Below are positions 24,131-33,074 of a DNA stretch of 64,000 nt, piece by piece. The DNA is from JAVBLU01 sp031553225 (GTDB lineage Bacteria > Bacillota > Clostridia > Christensenellales > UBA1750), in the NCBI GenBank assembly GCA_031553225.1, contig JAVBLU010000017.1, forward strand, positions 4,718 through 68,717, read 5' to 3'. Position numbers and translations under genes: made by a program. The notes below the pieces were generated by a model that saw only the letters and a program-made list of their open reading frames with translations, searched no databases and had not been told where the DNA came from. Position 1 is the first letter of the stretch. Each line of letters starts with the position of its first letter.

Positions 24131-25960
24131 ATGCCCACGCTGCAAGAAAAACTGCACCTTCTGCCCGACAGCCCCGGCGTGTATCTGATGAAGGACGCCG
24201 GAGAGGTTATCTATATCGGCAAGGCCGTGTCGCTGAAGAACCGCGTGCGCCAGTATTTCCAGGCCACACGCGGGCATGGGCCCAAGGTGCGCGCCATGGT
24301 GGAAAAGATCGACGACTTCGATATCATTCTGTGCGACAGCGAGCTGGAAGCCCTGATGCTGGAGTGCAACCTGATAAAGAAGAACCGACCGTGGTACAAT
24401 ATCCTGTTGAAGGACGACAAGCACTATCCCTACATCCGCGTGGGCGTCGGGGAGGCATTCCCGACGGCCACCATGGTGCGCAAGGCCGAGCAGGACGGGG
24501 CGCGCTACTTTGGGCCGTACCAGGGCACAACGCTGATTCGCGACGTGCTGGACGTCGTGCGCGCCGTGTTCCCCCTGCGCACGTGCACCCGCGACATGGC
24601 CAAACGGGCCGCGCGGCCCTGCCTTCAGCACGAGCTGGGGCGGTGCCTTGCCCCGTGCGTCGGGCGCGTGGGACAGGAGGAGTACGCGGCCGTGGCGGCG
24701 CAGGTCGTGCGCTTCCTTTCCGGCAAGCAGGGCGACGTTGTGCGCGATCTTCAGGCGCAGATGGTCCAGGCTGTCGCCGATCTGCAGTTCGAGCGCGCCG
24801 CCGTGCTGCGCGACCGCATTGCCGCTATCGAGGGCCTGGAGCAAAAGCAAAAGGTGCTCACCACCGGCGGGGACGACATGGACGTGCTCGCCCTTTCGCG
24901 CATCGGCGAGGACGCCGTGATCAACGCCCTGTTCCTACGCGACGGCAAGCTCATCGGCGCGGAGAATTTCCCTTTGGAGCGCCTGGGCGAGGAGAGCGAG
25001 GCGGAACTGCTTCAGGAGTTTATGCTGCAGTTTTACGACGACGCGCCCTTTGTGCCCCCGCGCGTCCTGCTGCCGGCGCCACTGCCGGACGCCTCCGTGA
25101 TGGAGGAGTTGCTCGGGCAGAAAAAAGGCGCCAAGGTGGCCCTGCTTGTGCCTCAGCGGGGCGACAAAAAGAAGCTGGTGGACATGGCCGGCCGCAACGC
25201 CAAGGACGCCCTGGCCAAACACCTGTCCGAGCAGGAGCGCAAGTCGCGCCGCTCCCAGGGGGCCATGGCCGAGCTGCAGGCCGCCCTCGGCCTTCCGGTG
25301 CTTCCGCGCCGCATCGAGGCGTACGATATCTCCAACACACAGGGCGCGCAGTCCGTCGCGTCCATGGTCGTCTTTCAGGACGGCGACGCCCTTCGATCGG
25401 GCTACCGTCAGTTTAAGATCAGGACCGTGGTCGGCGCGGACGATTTTGCCTCCATGCAGGAGGCGCTCACCAGGCGCTTTCGCCACGCGGCTGAAGGGGA
25501 CGAACGCTTTGGCGCCCTGCCGGACGCCGTGCTCATCGACGGCGGGCCGGAGCAGCTCAAGCGCGCTTTGGAGGGCATGCGCAGCCAGGGGTTCAGCGTG
25601 CCCATGTTCTCTTTGGCGAAGCAGCTGGAGGAGGTCTATCTGGAAGGGCGAGACGACACGATTCTGCTGCCCCGGCACGGGGAGGCGCTTCACCTGATCC
25701 AGCGCATCCGCGACGAGGCGCACCGCTTTGCCATCACCAGCCATCGGGCCCTGCGCGGCAAAGCGTCCGTGCGCTCGGCGCTGGACGACATCGCGGGTGT
25801 GGGACCAACGCGCAAGCGAGCCCTTTTGCAGCACTTCGGCAGCATCAGCAAGATTGCCGCCGCAACGCGGGAAGAGCTGCGCGCCGTCAAGGGCGTGGAC
25901 AGCCGCTCGGCCGAGGCGGTATACGGACATTTTCATCCGCCCGGACCGGCGGATGCCTGA
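24131..25960 (+). CDS. uvrC: Excinuclease ABC subunit C
   Basis: It makes both incisions flanking bulky lesions in nucleotide excision repair, recruited by UvrB. A 609-residue protein of standard length and domain order. The GIY-YIG nuclease is at residues 12-90 (GVYLMKDAGEVIYIGKAVSL). A Cys-rich middle (CLQHELGRCLAPCVG) is followed by the UvrB-interacting UVR helices near 200-235, the RNase H-like endonuclease (EAYDISNTQGAQSVASMVVF, about 395-520) and a helix-hairpin-helix pair at the end (IAGVGPTRKRALLQHFGSI). The ATG lies two bases after the apgM stop. Confidence 0.97.
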   Translation: MPTLQEKLHLLPDSPGVYLMKDAGEVIYIGKAVSLKNRVRQYFQATRGHGPKVRAMVEKIDDFDIILCDSELEALMLECNLIKKNRPWYNILLKDDKHYPYIRVGVGEAFPTATMVRKAEQDGARYFGPYQGTTLIRDVLDVVRAVFPLRTCTRDMAKRAARPCLQHELGRCLAPCVGRVGQEEYAAVAAQVVRFLSGKQGDVVRDLQAQMVQAVADLQFERAAVLRDRIAAIEGLEQKQKVLTTGGDDMDVLALSRIGEDAVINALFLRDGKLIGAENFPLERLGEESEAELLQEFMLQFYDDAPFVPPRVLLPAPLPDASVMEELLGQKKGAKVALLVPQRGDKKKLVDMAGRNAKDALAKHLSEQERKSRRSQGAMAELQAALGLPVLPRRIEAYDISNTQGAQSVASMVVFQDGDALRSGYRQFKIRTVVGADDFASMQEALTRRFRHAAEGDERFGALPDAVLIDGGPEQLKRALEGMRSQGFSVPMFSLAKQLEEVYLEGRDDTILLPRHGEALHLIQRIRDEAHRFAITSHRALRGKASVRSALDDIAGVGPTRKRALLQHFGSISKIAAATREELRAVKGVDSRSAEAVYGHFHPPGPADA

Positions 25961-26012
25961 CGGCCGCCCTCCGATCCGATCCACAGTTTCTAATATGCAC
26001 GGGAGGTTTCAT

Positions 26013-26876
26013 ATGATTGTTGCGCAGGGATGGCGCGATTACCAGGTGCTCGACACGGGCGAGGGCGAGAAGTTGGAGCGCTGGGGCGAGGTGGTGCTGC
26101 GCAGGCCCGACCCGCAGGTGATCTGGCCGGCCGCCCGGCCCGAAATGTGGTCGGGCGCGCACGCCAGGTACCAGCGAAGCGACACCGGCGGCGGAAGCTG
26201 GCACTTTGCGAAAAACATTCCAGACTCTTGGTCGGTTTCCTACGACGAGCTGTCGTTCATCGTGCGGCCGACCGGTTTCAAGCATACCGGGCTCTTCCCG
26301 GAACAGGCCGCGAACTGGGATTTCATGTCCGGCCTCATCAGCGGCGCGGGCCGCCCTGTGCGCGTGCTCAATCTGTTTGGCTATACGGGCGGGGCGAGCA
26401 TTGCCTGCGCCGCCGCAGGCGCGGAGGTGACGCACGTGGACGCCGCCAAGGGCATGGTGGAGTGGGCGAAGGAGAACATGGCCGCCTCGGCCCTCCAAGA
26501 CCGTCCCGTGCGCTACCTTGTGGACGATGCCGTGAAGTTTGTGCAGCGCGAGGAACGACGCGGCCGCGCCTACGAAGGGATTGTGATGGACCCGCCAAGC
26601 TACGGCCGCGGCCCGGACGGCCAGGTATGGAAGCTGGAGACGGCCATCTACCCGCTGCTTTGCGCCGCTGCGCAGCTGCTGAGCGAGCAGCCGCTGTTCT
26701 TTTTGGTAAACGCCTATACCACGGGCCTTCAGCCAGCCGTGCTGTCCATGCTGCTGCGCCGCACGGTGTGTCTGCGCCGGCCGGGGCAGGTGTACGCAGA
26801 CGAGCTCGGCCTACCCATCGCGTCCGGGGGCGTGCTGCCCTGCGGCGCCGTAGGGCGGTGGGTGGCGGGCGCATGA
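26013..26876 (+). CDS. Class I SAM-dependent methyltransferase (RlmI/RlmK-like)
   Basis: A 287-residue methyltransferase. The SAM-binding motif NLFGYTGGASIACAAAGA is at about residues 118-135, an acidic loop VTHVDAAKGMVEWAKENM follows, and the catalytic-type motif VMDPPSYGRGP is near 190. The DPPSYGRG form and overall layout recall RlmI/RlmK-type 23S rRNA methyltransferases, but the N-terminal PUA domain of RlmI is absent, so the substrate is uncertain. The ATG at 26013 follows GGGAGG. The ATGA overlap with the pseudouridine synthase gene suggests a shared rRNA-modification role. Confidence 0.87.
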   Translation: MIVAQGWRDYQVLDTGEGEKLERWGEVVLRRPDPQVIWPAARPEMWSGAHARYQRSDTGGGSWHFAKNIPDSWSVSYDELSFIVRPTGFKHTGLFPEQAANWDFMSGLISGAGRPVRVLNLFGYTGGASIACAAAGAEVTHVDAAKGMVEWAKENMAASALQDRPVRYLVDDAVKFVQREERRGRAYEGIVMDPPSYGRGPDGQVWKLETAIYPLLCAAAQLLSEQPLFFLVNAYTTGLQPAVLSMLLRRTVCLRRPGQVYADELGLPIASGGVLPCGAVGRWVAGA

Positions 26877-27526
26877 AGGTGCTCTTCGAGGACAACCACC
26901 TGCTCGCCGTCGACAAGCCTGCCGGCATGCCCGTGCAGGCGGACGAGAGCGGGGCTGACGACGCGCTCACGCTTGCGCGCGCCTACATCAAGGAGCGCTG
27001 GCAAAAGCCCGGCGCGGTGTACCTCGGCCTGGTGCACCGCCTGGACCGCCCGGTAAGCGGCGTGCTGCTGTTCGCCCGCACGTCCAAGGCGGCGGCGCGC
27101 CTGTCGGAGCAGTTCCGCGCCCGCACGGCGCGCAAGGAGTACCACGCGGTGGTGGTGGGCGTCCCCCCGCCCGCGGGAACCTGGACTGATTGCTTGCGCA
27201 AGGACGAAGCCACCCGCATGGTGTCGGTGGTGGCTAAGGACGCACCAGGGGGCCAGGACGCCTCGCTCGCCTACGAGGTGCTGTGCACGCGCAACGGCCT
27301 GTCGCTTTTGCGCATCGATCTGCATACCGGCCGCCCGCACCAGATTCGCGTGCAGTGCCAAAGCCGCGGCTTTCCCATTTGGGCCGACGCGCGCTATGGC
27401 GCGGCATTGCCCGGCGCGGACATCGCCCTGCGCGCCACCCGCCTGGCCATCGAACATCCCACGCTGCGCACGCAAACCGTCATCTGCGCGCCGCTGCCCG
27501 GCGCGCCGCCCTGGTCGCTCTTTTAG
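26873..27526 (+). CDS. RluA-family RNA pseudouridine synthase
   Basis: It isomerises uridine to pseudouridine in rRNA or tRNA. A compact 217-residue catalytic domain with the RluA motif HRLDRPVSGVLLFART, catalytic Asp at D58, and the C-terminal signature LHTGRPHQIRVQ. No S4 domain is present, so it belongs to the short RluA/TruC-like group; the target position is unknown. The ATG overlaps the methyltransferase stop. Confidence 0.92.
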   Translation: MKVLFEDNHLLAVDKPAGMPVQADESGADDALTLARAYIKERWQKPGAVYLGLVHRLDRPVSGVLLFARTSKAAARLSEQFRARTARKEYHAVVVGVPPPAGTWTDCLRKDEATRMVSVVAKDAPGGQDASLAYEVLCTRNGLSLLRIDLHTGRPHQIRVQCQSRGFPIWADARYGAALPGADIALRATRLAIEHPTLRTQTVICAPLPGAPPWSLF

Positions 27527-27635
27527 GCCGCCCGCACAGGCCGGGGCAGGTTATCATTGCGCCGGCGGCCACTTCGCGGTATGATGAACCAGGAGCACAC
27601 GCAAAGCAACATTGTCGCAGGAGGCTGTGTCTTCT

Positions 27636-28613
27636 TTGAACCAGATGGAAATCAAGACGACCCGCGTCGTGAACGTGGACTCGGCCGACCACCTCTCATC
27701 GCTCTTTGGCAACTACGACGAGAACGTCCGCGTGATTGAGGAAGAGCTGGGCGTGGAGATCAAGACGCGCGACACGCAGATTGTGGTGGCGGGCGATCCG
27801 TCCGCCTCGGAAGTGGCGGAGGTGGTCGTGCGCAAGCTGATCGGCATGATCAGCCGCCGCGAGAGCGTGGACAAGACGCGCATCCGCTATGCCGTAGGCC
27901 TTGCGCGCGCCGGAAAGGCCGACCTGATCGAAACAATTCCCCAGGACGTTGTCGCCATCACCAGCCGCGGCAAGCCCGTGCGCTGCAAGACGTTGGGGCA
28001 AAAGCAGTACGTGGAGGCCATGCGCCGCAACACGCTCACCTTCGCCATTGGCCCGGCCGGCACGGGCAAGACGTATCTGGCCATGTGCATGGCCGTGGTG
28101 GCGCTCAAAAACAAAGAGGTGGAGCGTATCATCCTCACCCGCCCGGCGGTGGAGGCGGGCGAGCGACTTGGGTTTTTGCCGGGCGACTTGCAGTCCAAGG
28201 TGGATCCGTACCTGCGCCCGCTCTACGACGCCCTGCACGAGCTGCTCGGAGCGGAGTCGTACGCGCGCCTGCAGGAGCGGGGGCAGATCGAGGTGGCGCC
28301 CCTGGCGTACATGCGGGGCCGCACGCTCTCCGACGCCTACATCATTTTGGACGAGGCGCAGAACACCACGCAGGAACAAATGAAAATGTTCCTGACGCGC
28401 TTTGGCTTTGGGTCGAAGGTGGTCGTCACGGGCGACACCACGCAGATTGACCTGCCGGACGGGCGCAGAAGCGGGCTGCTGCAGGCCGTCGACGTGCTGC
28501 GCGGCATCGAAAACATCGCCGTGTCGCAGCTGACGCATCGCGACGTGGTGCGCCACGAGCTGGTTCAGCTCATCGTACGAGCCTACGAGAAGGCCGACAG
28601 GCGCGAACGTTAA
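27636..28613 (+). CDS. phoH: PhoH-family ATPase
   Basis: A PhoH/YbeZ-type protein of about 325 residues with a KH-like N-terminal region and a Walker ATPase/helicase-like core (GPAGTGKTYLAMCMA). Further motifs are LTRPAVEAGERLGFLPGDL, Walker B AYIILDEAQNTTQEQ and VVTGDTTQIDLP. It is thought to act with YbeY in RNA processing. The start is probably TTG 27636, which places AGGAGG 11 bases upstream. GTG 27627 is too close and ATG 27645 is too far. It heads the phoH-pgpH-ybeY-cdd-era cluster. Confidence 0.93.
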   Translation: MNQMEIKTTRVVNVDSADHLSSLFGNYDENVRVIEEELGVEIKTRDTQIVVAGDPSASEVAEVVVRKLIGMISRRESVDKTRIRYAVGLARAGKADLIETIPQDVVAITSRGKPVRCKTLGQKQYVEAMRRNTLTFAIGPAGTGKTYLAMCMAVVALKNKEVERIILTRPAVEAGERLGFLPGDLQSKVDPYLRPLYDALHELLGAESYARLQERGQIEVAPLAYMRGRTLSDAYIILDEAQNTTQEQMKMFLTRFGFGSKVVVTGDTTQIDLPDGRRSGLLQAVDVLRGIENIAVSQLTHRDVVRHELVQLIVRAYEKADRRER

Positions 28614-28698
28614 GGTTACCCAGCAGCGCGGGCGGACAGCCTAATGACGATAAAGCAGGCTGCGCTTGAGCAGCCCATCAAAAGAAGGCGGTGAGCAT

Positions 28699-30933
28699 AT
28701 GGCCGGTGAAAAACACAACAACGCCGTGTCGCGCTTTTTGCACAGCCCCATGCTGCCCGGCCTGAGCATCGGCGCATTATGCGCGCTCTTGTGCTTCGCC
28801 ATGCTGGCGCTTACGCTCACCCCCAAGCAGTATTCCCTGCACGTGGGCGAGGTGGCCAGCGAGACGCTCAACGCCACGCGGGAGATTGAGGACCGCGTGA
28901 CCACGCAGAAGCAGAAGGATCTGGCGGCCGCGTCGGTGCCCAAGGAGAACCAGCGCGACGCGGTGGTGTCGATGACGGTGCTCAGCCAGTTCCAGGGGAT
29001 CATGTCGGCGCTGGACGACCAGCGCGCCCAGGCGAACAACCTGCTGGCACCGCTGCGCGTACAGTTTGAAGGCTCGGCCTTCACCGAACAGGCCGAGCGC
29101 GTGCTGGGCGCCGCCTACATTCAAAGCGTGCGCCAGGATCTGCCCATCCAGCTGGACGACGTGCAGATCAAATCGCTGTTGTACTGCGCGCCCGCCGAGT
29201 TTCAGGCCGTTTCGGCCGCGGCCGACGCGGCCATGCGCCAGGTGATGCAGACCGGCATTCTGCAGGGCCAAACCGAGGAGGGCGTGGCGCGCGTCATGTC
29301 CGACCTGAGCAAGCAGACCTCCCTTGCCCCGGCGCTGCTGCCCATCGTGGAGGCGGGCGTGCGTACGAGCATCCAGCCCAACGTCTCCTTTGACGAGGCC
29401 GCGTATGAAAAGAAGGTGCAGGAGGCCGTGGGCGCCGTGGTGCCCAAGGTGTACAAGATGGGCGAGGTGATCGTGCGCGAGGGCGACGTGGTCACCCAGG
29501 CGCAGATCGACGTGCTGCTTGAGCTGGGGCTTTTGTCCGAGCAGCTGCCAACGCCCCTGTATATCGGCCTGTTCGCCATGACGCTGCTGCTGAGCACCGT
29601 GGTGCTCGTGTACCTGCTCATCTTCGACCGCGAGATCATTCTGTCTCCCAGGCAGATGCTGCTGTTCAGCGTCATCATCCTCGTCACGCTCGCCCTGTCC
29701 ATGGCGCTCTCGCGCATCAACGCCTTCTTCATCCCCATGCAGCTGGGCGTGCTGCTCATCGCGCTGCTTTTCAAGCCGCGACTCGCCCTCGTCACCAACA
29801 CGGCGCTGGCGGTGCTCATGGGCACGGCATGCGTCGGGTCGGCCGGGCTGTTCTCCATTGCCATGTTCGAGCTGACGCTTACGTGCGTTGTGGGCGGGTC
29901 GCTGGCAGTATTCCTCGTGCGGCGCGCCGTGCAGCGTTCCGGCCTGGTGCTGGCGGGCGTGGGCATCGGGTTTTCCAATCTGGCGTGCATGCTGGCACTG
30001 GGGCTGCTGACCACATCCAAGACCACGGCGTTGTTCTCCTCGGCCGCCTGGGCCATGTGCGGGGGTTTCCTTTCCGCCGTGCTGGCGCTGGGGCTCATGC
30101 CGCTGTTTGAGTATATCTTCGGGCTGCTTACGCCTTCCAAGCTTCTGGAGCTGTCCAACCCCAATCAGCCGTTGCTGCGCAGGCTGATGCTGGAAGCGCC
30201 CGGCACCTATCACCACAGCGTGCTTGTGGCGAACCTGGCGGAGGCGGCTGTGGAGGAAGTGGGCGGCAACGAGCTGCTCGCGCGCGTGGGCGCCTACTAC
30301 CACGACGTGGGCAAGCTGAAGCGCCCGCTGTACTTCGGGGAAAATCAACTGGGCGGAGACAACCCGCACGACAGAATGGAACCGCAGGTATCGGCCGCCA
30401 TCCTCACCGTACACCCGCGCGACGGCATGGCCCTGGCGCAGAAGGAGCGTCTGCCCGGCGCGATTCTGGACATTATCCAGCAGCACCACGGCAACAGCTG
30501 TACGGCCTATTTTTACCACAAAGCCTGTCAGCTGCAGGGCGAGCAGAACGTGGACCAGCAAGATTACCGCTACGACGGCCCGCGCCCCCAAACGCGCGAG
30601 GCGGCCATCATCATGCTGGCGGACACCACCGAGGCGGCCGTGCGCTCGATGACCGACCACGCCAAGGACAAGATGGAGGCCTTCGTGGCCAAGCTCATCC
30701 AGGGCAAACTGGAGGACGGGCAGCTGGACGAGGCGCCGCTCACCCTGCGCGATCTGCGCCTCATCGGCAAGGCGTTTTGCTCGGTGCTTGCGGGCATCTA
30801 CCACGAGCGGGTGGAGTACCCCACCATCGAATCGCTTCGGCCGCACCGCGCTTTGCCCGGCCACATGACCTACCGTATCTCCGGCGAGCGCGTCACCGGC
30901 ACGCAAACCGAGGAAGGGCCAGTGCGCGAATGA
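28699..30933 (+). CDS. pgpH: Membrane HD-family phosphodiesterase (PgpH/YqfF type)
   Basis: A 744-residue protein. It has one N-terminal helix (about 17-38), a large extracytoplasmic 7TMR-HDED domain (about 40-285), seven membrane helices (about 290-490) and a cytoplasmic HD domain with LEAPGTYHHSVLVANLAEAA near residue 500 and YYHDVGKLKRPLYF. PgpH proteins hydrolyse cyclic di-AMP to pApA. All parts of the family architecture are present, so activity is expected. The ATG at 28699 follows AAGGCGGTG. The stop overlaps the ybeY start (ATGA). Confidence 0.94.
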   Translation: MAGEKHNNAVSRFLHSPMLPGLSIGALCALLCFAMLALTLTPKQYSLHVGEVASETLNATREIEDRVTTQKQKDLAAASVPKENQRDAVVSMTVLSQFQGIMSALDDQRAQANNLLAPLRVQFEGSAFTEQAERVLGAAYIQSVRQDLPIQLDDVQIKSLLYCAPAEFQAVSAAADAAMRQVMQTGILQGQTEEGVARVMSDLSKQTSLAPALLPIVEAGVRTSIQPNVSFDEAAYEKKVQEAVGAVVPKVYKMGEVIVREGDVVTQAQIDVLLELGLLSEQLPTPLYIGLFAMTLLLSTVVLVYLLIFDREIILSPRQMLLFSVIILVTLALSMALSRINAFFIPMQLGVLLIALLFKPRLALVTNTALAVLMGTACVGSAGLFSIAMFELTLTCVVGGSLAVFLVRRAVQRSGLVLAGVGIGFSNLACMLALGLLTTSKTTALFSSAAWAMCGGFLSAVLALGLMPLFEYIFGLLTPSKLLELSNPNQPLLRRLMLEAPGTYHHSVLVANLAEAAVEEVGGNELLARVGAYYHDVGKLKRPLYFGENQLGGDNPHDRMEPQVSAAILTVHPRDGMALAQKERLPGAILDIIQQHHGNSCTAYFYHKACQLQGEQNVDQQDYRYDGPRPQTREAAIIMLADTTEAAVRSMTDHAKDKMEAFVAKLIQGKLEDGQLDEAPLTLRDLRLIGKAFCSVLAGIYHERVEYPTIESLRPHRALPGHMTYRISGERVTGTQTEEGPVRE

Positions 30934-31439
30934 AACAGCTGAGCATCGACCGCGACAACCGTGCGGGCGACGGCGCGGAGGCGCTGTGGCCGTGCGTCGA
31001 GCGCGCCTTTGCGGCGGCCTTTGCCAATAGGTGCCCCGGCCTGCCCGTGCAGATTGGCGTGGTGCTCGTGGGCGGCGAGGAGATGGCGGCCATCAACCGC
31101 GACGCGCGGGGTGTGGACGCCGTAACCGACGTTCTCTCCTTTCCGCTCGTGCGCCTGCGCGCCCCGGCGGATGAGGCGCGGCTGGCCCGCGCCCCGCGGG
31201 ACCCGGAGAGCGGGGGCGTCGCCCTGGGCGACGTGGCGCTGTGCCTCACGCGCGCCGCGCAGCAGGCCGAGGAGTACGGCCACTCCTTTGAGCGCGAGCT
31301 GTCTTACCTTTGCGTGCACGCGGCGCTGCACCTGCTTGGCTTCGATCACCTGTGCGACAAGGACAGGCGGCTCATGCGCGGGGAGGAAGAGCACATCCTG
31401 TCGCACATTGGCCAAACGCGCGGGGAGGCGGAGGAATGA
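30930..31439 (+). CDS. ybeY: Endoribonuclease / 16S rRNA maturation factor YbeY
   Basis: A 169-residue metalloprotein needed for 16S rRNA 3' end maturation and ribosome quality control. The zinc site HxxxHxxGxxH is present as H130, H134 and H140, and the strand motif DAVTDVLSFPL precedes it. There is an insertion (about 76-96) rich in Arg and Ala that is common in Gram-positive YbeY. Coupled to pgpH and to cdd by ATGA overlaps. Confidence 0.95.
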   Translation: MKQLSIDRDNRAGDGAEALWPCVERAFAAAFANRCPGLPVQIGVVLVGGEEMAAINRDARGVDAVTDVLSFPLVRLRAPADEARLARAPRDPESGGVALGDVALCLTRAAQQAEEYGHSFERELSYLCVHAALHLLGFDHLCDKDRRLMRGEEEHILSHIGQTRGEAEE

Positions 31440-31819
31440 CCGCGGCCGACCTCGCGTTGCTGGCCCTGAAGGCGCGGGAAAACGCTTACGCCCCTTACTC
31501 GGGATTTGCCGTGGGCGCGGCGCTTTTGTGCGCCGACGGCCGCGTGTTTACAGGCGCGAACGTGGAATGCGCCAGCTTTGGCATGACCATCTGCGCCGAA
31601 CGCTCGGCGCTATGCGCCGCCGTATCTGCGGGCGCGCGGTGCTTTACCGCCGTCGCCGTGGCCGCCAAGACGCCGCCCTGGCCGTGCGGGGCATGCCGCC
31701 AGATGCTCATGGAGTTTTCGCCAGATATGGCCGTGTACGCCGTCGCACCCGAAGGCTTGCCTATGCAGGCGCGGCTTGCCGATCTGCTGCCCCATGCCTT
31801 TACGCCGGCCAGCCTGTAG
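31436..31819 (+). CDS. cdd: Cytidine deaminase
   Basis: It deaminates cytidine and deoxycytidine to uridine forms for pyrimidine salvage. This 127-residue homotetrameric type has zinc ligands C53 in TICAERSAL and C84/C87 in PCGACRQ, with the catalytic E55. The ATG overlaps the ybeY stop. Its position between ybeY and era is conserved in Bacillota. Confidence 0.95.
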   Translation: MTAADLALLALKARENAYAPYSGFAVGAALLCADGRVFTGANVECASFGMTICAERSALCAAVSAGARCFTAVAVAAKTPPWPCGACRQMLMEFSPDMAVYAVAPEGLPMQARLADLLPHAFTPASL

Positions 31820-31858
31820 GCGGCCGCCATCAACAAAACAAAGCGAGGAAGTATAAAA

Positions 31859-32743
31859 TTGGCTGAATTTCACTCGGGGTTTGTGGCGCTGCTCGGCCGA
31901 CCGAACGTGGGCAAGTCCACGCTGATGAACCGGCTTGTGGGGCAGAAGGTGGCCATCGTCTCCCCGAGGCCGCAAACCACGCGCAACCGCATCATGGGCG
32001 TTGTGACCAAGGAGAATGCCCAAATGGTGCTGCTCGACACGCCCGGCCTGCACACGCCGCGCACGAAGCTTGGCGAGCGCATGATGAAAGAGGCGCGCGA
32101 CGCCCTGCAGGACATCGACGGCCTGCTGCTGCTTGTGGACGCGGGCGATTTTCGCGACGAGGACCGCCGCCTGATCGACGCCTACGCCGCGCAGCGCTGT
32201 CCCAAGGCCGTGGCGGTGAACAAAATCGACGAAGCGCCGCGCGAGCAGGTGGCCCGTGCGCTTGCGCGCCTGAACGACGCTGCCGTCAAGGATATCTACC
32301 CAATCAGCGCGCGCACGGGCGAGGGCGTGGAGGAGCTCTTCCAGCTCATGCTCTCATGGCTGCCCGAGGGCCCGCGCTACTTTCCCGATGACATGGTGAC
32401 CGACAAGCCCGAGCGCTTCTTTATCGCCGAGCTCGTGCGGGAAAAAGCGCTCATCCACTTGCGCGAGGAGGTGCCGCACGGCGTGGGCGTGGAGGTGCAG
32501 TCCATGTCCACCACGCCGAGCGGGCTGTGCGAGATCCACGCCGCCATCTACTGCGAGCGGGATGCGCACAAGGGCATTCTCATCGGCAAACAGGGCTCCA
32601 TGCTGCGCACCATCGGTCAGGAAGCCCGCGCCGATATCGAAAAAATGCTGGGCGCGCGCGTGGATCTGCGGCTGTTTGTGAAGGTGCGCGAGCGCTGGCG
32701 CGACTCGAACGACGCCCTGCGCGACCTGGGATACGACGACTAA
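31859..32743 (+). CDS. era: Ribosome-assembly GTPase Era
   Basis: Era binds the 3' end of 16S rRNA during 30S maturation. A 294-residue protein with P-loop GRPNVGKST, G2/G3 segments including DTPGLHT, G4 NKID and a C-terminal KH domain with the GKQGSMLRTIG loop. The start is TTG 31859, with GCGAGGAAG ahead. Confidence 0.97.
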   Translation: MAEFHSGFVALLGRPNVGKSTLMNRLVGQKVAIVSPRPQTTRNRIMGVVTKENAQMVLLDTPGLHTPRTKLGERMMKEARDALQDIDGLLLLVDAGDFRDEDRRLIDAYAAQRCPKAVAVNKIDEAPREQVARALARLNDAAVKDIYPISARTGEGVEELFQLMLSWLPEGPRYFPDDMVTDKPERFFIAELVREKALIHLREEVPHGVGVEVQSMSTTPSGLCEIHAAIYCERDAHKGILIGKQGSMLRTIGQEARADIEKMLGARVDLRLFVKVRERWRDSNDALRDLGYDD

Positions 32744-32861
32744 AACACTGCCAGGCGAGCGCATCTCTTCCTCTCGTCCCTTCATTTGCATGGCTTGCCC
32801 CGCAGGATGCGGGCAAACTAGCAGTGAAGAAAGCGGTTGCGCGCGAGAGGAATGAGACGGG

Positions 32862-32999
32862 TTGGACCAAAACGGCGGCCTAGGATTCTACGGCAGCGGT
32901 TATCCTGGCGATTTCACGTACTTTATGGCCTTCCGGGCGCTCCACAGGGAGTCGGACCGAGATCGTAAACGCCGTGAACTGGCGGAGAAGCTGCGCTAA
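32862..32999 (+). CDS. Tiny YqzL-like protein between era and recO
   Basis: A 45-residue frame starting at TTG 32862, with GAGAGG 11 bases ahead. The core GDFTYFMAFRALHRE can be aligned by eye to the DTYLLFKELEKE core of Bacillus YqzL (remembered sequence), and the position between era and recO is exactly where yqzL sits. The C-terminus is a highly charged helix (RKRRELAEKLR). The function of the family is unknown. Such genes are easily missed because they are short and start with TTG. Confidence 0.62.
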   Translation: MDQNGGLGFYGSGYPGDFTYFMAFRALHRESDRDRKRRELAEKLR

Positions 33000-33074
33000 T
33001 CACAGTGCCTTGCACATGATTGCGCCATCCATTTGCTAACGCCGCTTTCCTTCACGCCGGGCAAGAGGAGGAGC

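Noticed and set aside
28777..30906. Minus-strand frame of about 700 codons opposite pgpH
   Set aside because: Shadow of a clear PgpH gene with all its domains; the reverse product is His/Gln/Arg-rich without motifs.
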